This document shows, in pieces, positions 59,175 through 64,000 of a DNA stretch of 64,000 bases. Source of the DNA: VRUE01 sp963814915 (GTDB lineage Bacteria > Actinomycetota > Thermoleophilia > Solirubrobacterales > 70-9); contig CAWFEI010000016.1 in the NCBI GenBank assembly GCA_963814915.1, positions 25,716 to 89,715 on the forward strand, written 5' to 3'. A model generated the notes under the pieces. That model was given only the letters and a program-made list of their open reading frames with translations, was not told where the DNA came from and did not search any database. The translations under genes were made by a program, and so were the position numbers. Each line of letters opens with the position of its first letter. Position 1 is the first letter of the stretch.

Positions 59175-61957
59175 CGGAGAGCAGAGAGCCGATCGGCGTG
59201 ATCGGGGTGGGTTGGGTCGGCCTGGTCACGGCCGCCTGCTTCGCCGAGCTGGGGCACCCGGTGGTGGCCCGCGACATCCTGCCCGAGAAGGTCGCCTCGC
59301 TTTCGCGCGGCGAAACCACGATCCACGAGCCCGGGCTCGACGAGCTGCTCGCCCGCAACGCCGAGCGGCTCACCTTCACGACCGAGATGGACGAGCTGCT
59401 GGGCGCCGCCCGCCTGCTCTTCGTCTGCGTCGACACGCCGCCGACCCGCTCCGGCGATGCCGACCTCTCGCGCGTTCGCGCGGTGGTCGAGGAGCTGGGC
59501 GCCGACGGCGACCACGTGCTGATCATGAAGAGCACCGTTCCCGCCGGGACCGGCGAGACGATTCGCCGCGACCGCCCGGGCCTCCCCTACGTCTCCTGTC
59601 CCGAGTTCCTCAAGGAGGGCACCGCGGTCGAGGACTTCATGCACCCCGACCGGGTCGTGATCGGTGCCGATCCGGGTTACGAGGAGGCCGGGGACGCGGT
59701 GGCCGGGCTGTACGGGCCGCTCGGCGGCGAGATCGTCCGCACCGACGTCGCCAGCGCCGAGATGATCAAGCTCGCCTCGAACGCCTTCCTCGCAACAAAG
59801 ATCTCCTTCGTCAACGAGATCGCCAACGTCTGCGAGGAGGTCGGCGCCGACGTCGGCGAGGTCGCCCGGGGGATGGGCCTCGACCAGCGCATAGGCCCCT
59901 CGTTCCTGCGCGCCGGAATCGGCTACGGGGGAAGTTGCTTTGCCGGCGAGGAGACCTTGCTCGTCAAGCATCACGGCACCCCCAAGCTCGTTTCGTTCGA
60001 GCAGCTTTGGGATTTCGTCGGAGCCGACGGGAGGGCGGACGACCGTGGCGCGATTGCCCCCGAGAGCCTCTTTGTCTGGTCCTGGGTGCCCGGGGAGGAC
60101 AAGCCCGAGTGGATGCTGGTGTCGGCTCTTACCAGGCGGGACTATGAGGGGGAGATGGTCGAGATCCGGACGAAGATGGGCAGGCGCGTGCGGGTCACGG
60201 CCGATCACCCGATCATCGTTGGCGACGGTACGGATGACGAGGTTCTGACCACCGTTTGCGCAGGGGACGTCAGCGAGTCCGATTGGCTTCCGCTTGCGGG
60301 TGGAACGGGTGCCTCGTTTGCCCCAGGCGCCTACTCGGTCGTGGGGGCGATTGAAGATGCGATACCGGCGGCGGACGTCATCGTTCGCCCCGAGGCGAGA
60401 GAGATCGATGCACTCAGGTCTCGTCCGGTCGCGGTGCGAAAGACGATCCTCGACCGCCACCGGGGACACGCCCAGCGGATGGGGGACATTGCGCGCAGCG
60501 GTTCTCTGCGATTGCCCGAGGCCTGCGCCGCCGAGATGGATCTCAATGGTGCGACTCTCGGGACCGCACGAAACGGGACCTACGCGCCCGAGAGCCTGGA
60601 CCTAGGGGAAGAGTTTTGGCGGGTCGCCGGGCTCTACGTCGCGGAGGGTCACATCTCGACCGACTATGGCCGAGGTGGCTCTGAGCGACACCGGATCTGC
60701 TGGTCGTTCCACCCGACCGAGGAGGAGCACCTGGTCAGCCAGGTCGTGAATTACTGGGAGGGCCAGGGCGTCAAAGCCCAGGCATTCGATGGCACGACCA
60801 CCCGAAACGTTCAGATCTCATCGCGAATCCTCGCCGCTTGGTGGACCGATGTACTCGGCCTCGGCAGGGGCAGCTACGAGCAACGGATCCCCGACATGCT
60901 CTGGGAGCAGGTCCCCGCCAACCAGTGGGCGTTCCTGTCCGGTCTCTGGGAGGGCGACGGTTCGTGGTCCCTCGTCAATCAAGGACCGAGCGTCTGCCTC
61001 GAGTTCGGCACGATCAGCGACCAGCTGGCAGATGGCATTACCCGTTTGCTAGCTGGGCTCGGTGTCGTCCCTTCGTGGCGCAGGGGAAGGACCGCCAAAT
61101 CGACCAAGGAGACCCATTGGCTGCGCGTCAGTGGGGCCGATCAGGTCGAACGGGCGATGTCGCTGGTCCCCGAGCGTCAGCGCTCCCAGGTGATCGACAC
61201 GCTCGAGCGGCAGTCAAGGCGAATTGCCCCCACCGGATACCGCCGCTTCGGCGAGTCCGCGATGGCCTGGGTTCGGGTTGCACGGACGATGAAGATGCGA
61301 TTTAAGGGGCCGGTCTACTCACTGGAGGTGCCCGGTTCGCAGACGGTGGCGACGAGCGGTGGGCTGACGCTCCACAACTGCTTTCCCAAGGATGTCAGTG
61401 CACTCAAGATGCTTGCTGGCAATACCGGATATCACTTCCAGCTCTTGAACGCCGTGATCGAGGTCAACGAGCTGCAGAAGCGGCGCGTCGTGCAAAAGCT
61501 GCTCGGCCACCTCGGCTCCTTGGCCGGCAAGCGGGTGGCCCTGCTCGGGCTCGCCTTCAAGCCGCATACCGACGACATGCGCGAGGCCTCCAGCCTGGTG
61601 CTCGCCGCGCGGCTGCAGGGCGAAGGAGCCGAGGTCGTCGCCTACGACCCGGTGGCGGCGGGGGCGGCACGCGACCTGCTCGAGGGGGTCGAGCTGCGCG
61701 ACTCGTCACGGGCGGCTCTGGAGGGCGCCGACGCCGCGGTGCTGGTCACCGAGTGGCCCGAGTTCGCCGAGCTCGACTGGGCGGAGTTGGCGAAGCAGAT
61801 GGCCCAACCCCTGCTGATAGACGGTCGCAACTTCCTCGATCCCAAGGCGCTGGCATCGGCCGGCTTCGAATACGAGGGCATCGGCAGAACTTCTTCCACT
61901 GAACAGCTCGAGCAGAAGCCCGTCCTAGCGCGCGGACGATGCAGGCGATCGTTCTAG
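59171..61957 (+). CDS. ugd: UDP-glucose 6-dehydrogenase precursor interrupted by an intein
   Basis: A 928-residue precursor. Extein residues 1-255 and 737-928 join to a 447-residue UDP-glucose/GDP-mannose dehydrogenase, a normal length. The NAD site is G-V-I-G-V-G-W-V-G-L-V, with C-P-E-F-L-K-E-G-T-A and K-L-A-S-N-A-F-L-A-T-K-I-S. The active-site motif G-Y-G-G-S-C-F-P-K-D-V is split by the intein just before its Cys, now Cys737. After splicing the enzyme makes UDP-glucuronate or GDP-mannuronate for surface glycans. It overlaps the LCP gene upstream and the sugar nucleotidyltransferase downstream. Confidence 0.95.
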   Translation: MTESREPIGVIGVGWVGLVTAACFAELGHPVVARDILPEKVASLSRGETTIHEPGLDELLARNAERLTFTTEMDELLGAARLLFVCVDTPPTRSGDADLSRVRAVVEELGADGDHVLIMKSTVPAGTGETIRRDRPGLPYVSCPEFLKEGTAVEDFMHPDRVVIGADPGYEEAGDAVAGLYGPLGGEIVRTDVASAEMIKLASNAFLATKISFVNEIANVCEEVGADVGEVARGMGLDQRIGPSFLRAGIGYGGSCFAGEETLLVKHHGTPKLVSFEQLWDFVGADGRADDRGAIAPESLFVWSWVPGEDKPEWMLVSALTRRDYEGEMVEIRTKMGRRVRVTADHPIIVGDGTDDEVLTTVCAGDVSESDWLPLAGGTGASFAPGAYSVVGAIEDAIPAADVIVRPEAREIDALRSRPVAVRKTILDRHRGHAQRMGDIARSGSLRLPEACAAEMDLNGATLGTARNGTYAPESLDLGEEFWRVAGLYVAEGHISTDYGRGGSERHRICWSFHPTEEEHLVSQVVNYWEGQGVKAQAFDGTTTRNVQISSRILAAWWTDVLGLGRGSYEQRIPDMLWEQVPANQWAFLSGLWEGDGSWSLVNQGPSVCLEFGTISDQLADGITRLLAGLGVVPSWRRGRTAKSTKETHWLRVSGADQVERAMSLVPERQRSQVIDTLERQSRRIAPTGYRRFGESAMAWVRVARTMKMRFKGPVYSLEVPGSQTVATSGGLTLHNCFPKDVSALKMLAGNTGYHFQLLNAVIEVNELQKRRVVQKLLGHLGSLAGKRVALLGLAFKPHTDDMREASSLVLAARLQGEGAEVVAYDPVAAGAARDLLEGVELRDSSRAALEGADAAVLVTEWPEFAELDWAELAKQMAQPLLIDGRNFLDPKALASAGFEYEGIGRTSSTEQLEQKPVLARGRCRRSF
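59936..61378 (+). mobile_element. In-frame intein with LAGLIDADG homing endonuclease
   Basis: Residues 256-736 (481 residues) start with Cys256 (C-F-A-G-E-E-T-L-L, block A). Block B has Thr343-x2-His346 (T-A-D-H-P). The homing endonuclease has two LAGLIDADG motifs: V-A-G-L-Y-V-A-E-G (485-493) and L-S-G-L-W-E-G-D-G (589-597), so it looks intact. Block F/G ends V-Y-S-L-E-V-P and L-T-L-H-N, with His735-Asn736 and the +1 nucleophile Cys737. Third codon positions are visibly less GC-rich than in the exteins, as expected for transferred DNA. Confidence 0.95.
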
Positions 61958-62922
61958 TCGGAGGCAAAGGGACGCGGCTGCGGCCGCTGACCGACTCGAC
62001 CCCGAAGCCGGCCCTGACCCTGGTCGACCGCCCGTTCCTCGCCTACATGATCGAGTGGCTGGCGGGGCACGGCGTGAGCGAGGTCGTGCTGGCCTGCGGC
62101 TTCCTGCCCGACGTCCTGCGCGAGGCGCTGACGGGGGAGGAGGAGCGGGCCGGCGTGCGGATCCGCTACGCGGTCGAGCCAGAGCCGCTGGGCACCGCCG
62201 GGGCAATTCGCTTCGCCGCCGACCAGCTCGGTGACGATCTCGGCGAGACGTTCCTGGCGCTCAACGGCGATGTCCTCACCGATCTCGACCTGAGCGCCCT
62301 GCGCCGGGCCCACGACGAGCGCGGCGCGGCGGCGACGATCGGGCTGCACCCCGTGGAGGACTCCTCGGCCTTCGGCCTGGTCCGCAGCGGTGAGAGGGGG
62401 GAGGTGCTGGACTTCCTGGAGAAGACCGGCGAGCGCGCGCCCGGCGAGGTCAACGCGGGGATGTACGCGCTGCGGCGCCCGGTGCTCGACCTGATCCCCC
62501 CGGGTGAGAACGTCTCGATCGAGCGCGACGTATTCCCGCGCCTGGTTGGCAACGGCCTGTACGGGCTGCTGCTCGACGGCTACTGGATGGACATCGGCAC
62601 CCCCGAGCGCTACCGCCAGGCGAGCTGGGACATCCTCGAGGGTCGGGTCGCGACGCGGGTCGAGCCCACCCGCCCCGGCGTGCTCGTCGACCCGGCGGCG
62701 ACCGTCGACGAGGGCGCGACGCTCGGCCCGCGGGCGGTCGTGGGCCCTGACTGCCGGGTCGCCTCGGGCGCCCAGGTGGTCGGCTCGGTCCTGCTCGACG
62801 GGGCGACGATCGGGGAGGATGCCCGCGTCGTCGACTCGATCCTCTCGCCCGGCGCCGCGGTCCCGCCCGGTGCGGAGGTTGAAGGAGCTGTGGCCGCGGA
62901 GGGCGAAAGGGTCGGCGCCTAG
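61939..62922 (+). CDS. NDP-sugar pyrophosphorylase (mannose-1-phosphate guanylyltransferase-like)
   Basis: A 327-residue nucleotidyltransferase. The N-terminal domain has V-L-V-G-G-K-G-T-R-L-R-P-L-T and S-T-P-K-P-A-L-T-L (nucleotide binding), plus L-N-G-D-V-L-T-D-L-D (metal Asp) and W-M-D-I-G-T-P-E-R-Y. Residues ~245-325 are a left-handed beta-helix. It makes GDP-mannose or another NDP-sugar. The next gene, a phosphoglucose/phosphomannose isomerase, favours mannose. It overlaps ugd by 19 bases. Confidence 0.88.
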   Translation: MQAIVLVGGKGTRLRPLTDSTPKPALTLVDRPFLAYMIEWLAGHGVSEVVLACGFLPDVLREALTGEEERAGVRIRYAVEPEPLGTAGAIRFAADQLGDDLGETFLALNGDVLTDLDLSALRRAHDERGAAATIGLHPVEDSSAFGLVRSGERGEVLDFLEKTGERAPGEVNAGMYALRRPVLDLIPPGENVSIERDVFPRLVGNGLYGLLLDGYWMDIGTPERYRQASWDILEGRVATRVEPTRPGVLVDPAATVDEGATLGPRAVVGPDCRVASGAQVVGSVLLDGATIGEDARVVDSILSPGAAVPPGAEVEGAVAAEGERVGA

Positions 62923-62924
62923 CG

Positions 62925-63905
62925 ATGCTCGACGACGTACTGGCCATACCGGATCATCTGCGCGACGCGCTCTGGCGGGTCGAGTCAGCGCGCGTGCCGC
63001 CCGCCGAGTCGGCCGGGCTGCTGGTCTGCGGCATGGGCGGGTCGGCCGTCGGCGGCGATCTCGCCGCGGCGGCGCTCGGCGACCGGCTTTCCGCCCCGCT
63101 GGTGACCGTGCGCGGCTACGAGCTGCCGAGCTGGGCGACGCCCGAGTGGGCGGTCCTCTGCTCGAGCTACTCGGGGGAGACCGAGGAGACGCTTTCCTGC
63201 TTTGCCGCGGCCGAGGCGCTCGGCGCCCGCCGTGTCGTCGCCAGCACCGGCGGCGCCCTGACCGAGGCGGCCAGGGGGGCGGGCGATCCGGTCATCGGCC
63301 TGCCGGGACTGCTGCCTGCGCCGCGCGCCGCCGTTGCCTACATGCTCGTCTGCGCGCTCGAGGTCGCCGCCTCGGTCGGCATCGCGCCGCGGCTGGCGGG
63401 GGAGATAGAGGCCGCGGCCTCCTTCCTGGAGGCCGAGCGCGACGAGCTGCGCCATCGGGCCGCCGAGCTCGCCGCCGCGATCGGCGGCCGAGTGCCAGTC
63501 GTCTACGGGGCGGGCCCGACAGCCGCCGCCGCGCGCCGCTGGAAGACGCAGGCGAACGAGAACGCCAAGCTGCCTGCCTTCTGCGCGGAGCTGCCGGAGG
63601 CCGACCACAACGAGATCTGCGCCTGGGAGCCGGTTGACGGCGCCTCGCTGGCGGCGATCATGCTCGAGGATCGCGACCAGCATCCACGTGTGCGACTCCG
63701 CTTCGCGCTGACGGCCGCCGAGGTCGAGCGTGGCGGGGCGCCGGCGGTACGGGTGGAGGCGGCCGGCGAGAGCCGTGTGGAGCGCCTCATGTGGACGATC
63801 GTGCTCGGGGACCTGGTGTCGCTCGAGCTCGCCGCGGGTCGCGGGACGGACCCGCTGCCGATCGAGGCGATCGACCGCCTCAAGGCCGCTCTAGACCGCG
63901 CCTGA
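62925..63905 (+). CDS. SIS-domain phosphoglucose/phosphomannose isomerase
   Basis: A 326-residue bifunctional PGI/PMI-type protein with two SIS domains. V-C-G-M-G-G-S-A-V-G-G-D and S-S-Y-S-G-E-T-E-E-T-L bind the sugar phosphate; the catalytic Glu and His are expected in the E-L-P-E-A-D-H-N-E-I segment. It links fructose-6-phosphate to glucose- and mannose-6-phosphate, upstream of NDP-sugar formation. It starts two bases after the previous stop. Confidence 0.88.
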   Translation: MLDDVLAIPDHLRDALWRVESARVPPAESAGLLVCGMGGSAVGGDLAAAALGDRLSAPLVTVRGYELPSWATPEWAVLCSSYSGETEETLSCFAAAEALGARRVVASTGGALTEAARGAGDPVIGLPGLLPAPRAAVAYMLVCALEVAASVGIAPRLAGEIEAAASFLEAERDELRHRAAELAAAIGGRVPVVYGAGPTAAAARRWKTQANENAKLPAFCAELPEADHNEICAWEPVDGASLAAIMLEDRDQHPRVRLRFALTAAEVERGGAPAVRVEAAGESRVERLMWTIVLGDLVSLELAAGRGTDPLPIEAIDRLKAALDRA

Positions 63906-63974
63906 GCGGGCGGGACGGGTCATCGCGCCCATCTCCGTATCCTTTCCCGGAACCTAAAGAGACGAAAGGAATCG
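63906..63974 (+). promoter_or_regulatory. Promoter and Shine-Dalgarno for the gene at the window edge
   Basis: TATCCT (63938-63943) is a likely -10. GAAAGGA (63964-63970) is four bases before ATG 63975. Confidence 0.45.
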
Positions 63975-64000
63975 ATGGCAACCGCCACCGCCTCAAATTA
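63975..64000 (+). CDS. Start of a gene cut by the window end
   Basis: Only MATATASN is visible. The Shine-Dalgarno and promoter box upstream support a real start. The product cannot be named from eight residues. Confidence 0.6.

Overview
The window is a very GC-rich chromosomal segment with dense, often overlapping genes and G/C-dominated third codon positions. Gene content points to a high-GC Gram-positive: an actinobacterium, most likely of the Thermoleophilia/Solirubrobacterales type. This is inferred from protein families, not from a marker-gene search. Supporting observations are wecA placed just upstream of a complete atpIBEFHAGDC operon, a rpmE-DUF1385-prfA-prmC-tsaC block, an Rv3030-Rv3032-like glucan cluster, B12-dependent acyl-CoA mutase genes, and many genes that start a few bases after a TANNNT box with no Shine-Dalgarno sequence (probable leaderless mRNAs). 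No rRNA, tRNA, CRISPR array, prophage or classical insertion sequence was seen.

Layout. 1-5900: an ArsA-type ATPase facing a ParA-FtsZ pair, then ggt and a pH-sensor-type adenylate cyclase. 5966-6956: an AbiEi/DUF559 nuclease gene bracketed by palindromic repeats. 6973-12050: two methyltransferases, a GH57 branching enzyme, a GT4 glucosyltransferase and a hexapeptide acyltransferase. 12080-17428: meaB, a Met/Lys/His-rich lipoprotein, dipZ and a two-component system. 17485-25124: acyl-CoA dehydrogenase, aldehyde dehydrogenase, HxlR regulator, pepA, thiolase and HAD phosphatase. 25318-32054: icmA and icmB split by a second repeat-bracketed DUF559 gene, then etfB-etfA-ETF:quinone oxidoreductase. 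32205-38202: transporter, DegT aminotransferase, an unusual SDR-glycosyltransferase fusion, deacetylase and hydrolase. 38271-44272: rpmE, DUF1385, prfA, prmC, tsaC, a lysyl-oxidase-like protein and glyA. 44307-49098: surface-glycan genes (DUF354, sugar transferase, asnB, wecA). 49250-56352: ATP synthase. 56435-63905: M20 peptidase, LCP ligase, an intein-containing UDP-glucose dehydrogenase, an NDP-sugar pyrophosphorylase and a phosphohexose isomerase.

How it works together. One theme is acyl-CoA catabolism: dehydrogenase, thiolase, isobutyryl-CoA-type mutase with its MeaB chaperone, and ETF passing electrons to the quinone pool, next to the ATP synthase. The other theme is cell-envelope glycan synthesis.

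Most notable. Two AbiEi-DUF559 genes are each bracketed by their own roughly 45-nt repeat pair. In both cases the gene's start codon lies inside the upstream repeat copy, in the loop of a small palindrome. One of these cassettes sits between the two subunit genes of the mutase. A third, solo copy of the first repeat family occurs 13 kb away. This resembles a REP/RAYT-like or homing arrangement built on a different nuclease. Other points of interest are an intein immediately before the catalytic Cys of UDP-glucose dehydrogenase, a one-base frame break in prfA, an ETF:quinone oxidoreductase lacking one cluster Cys, and a two-member family of long inverted-repeat elements.
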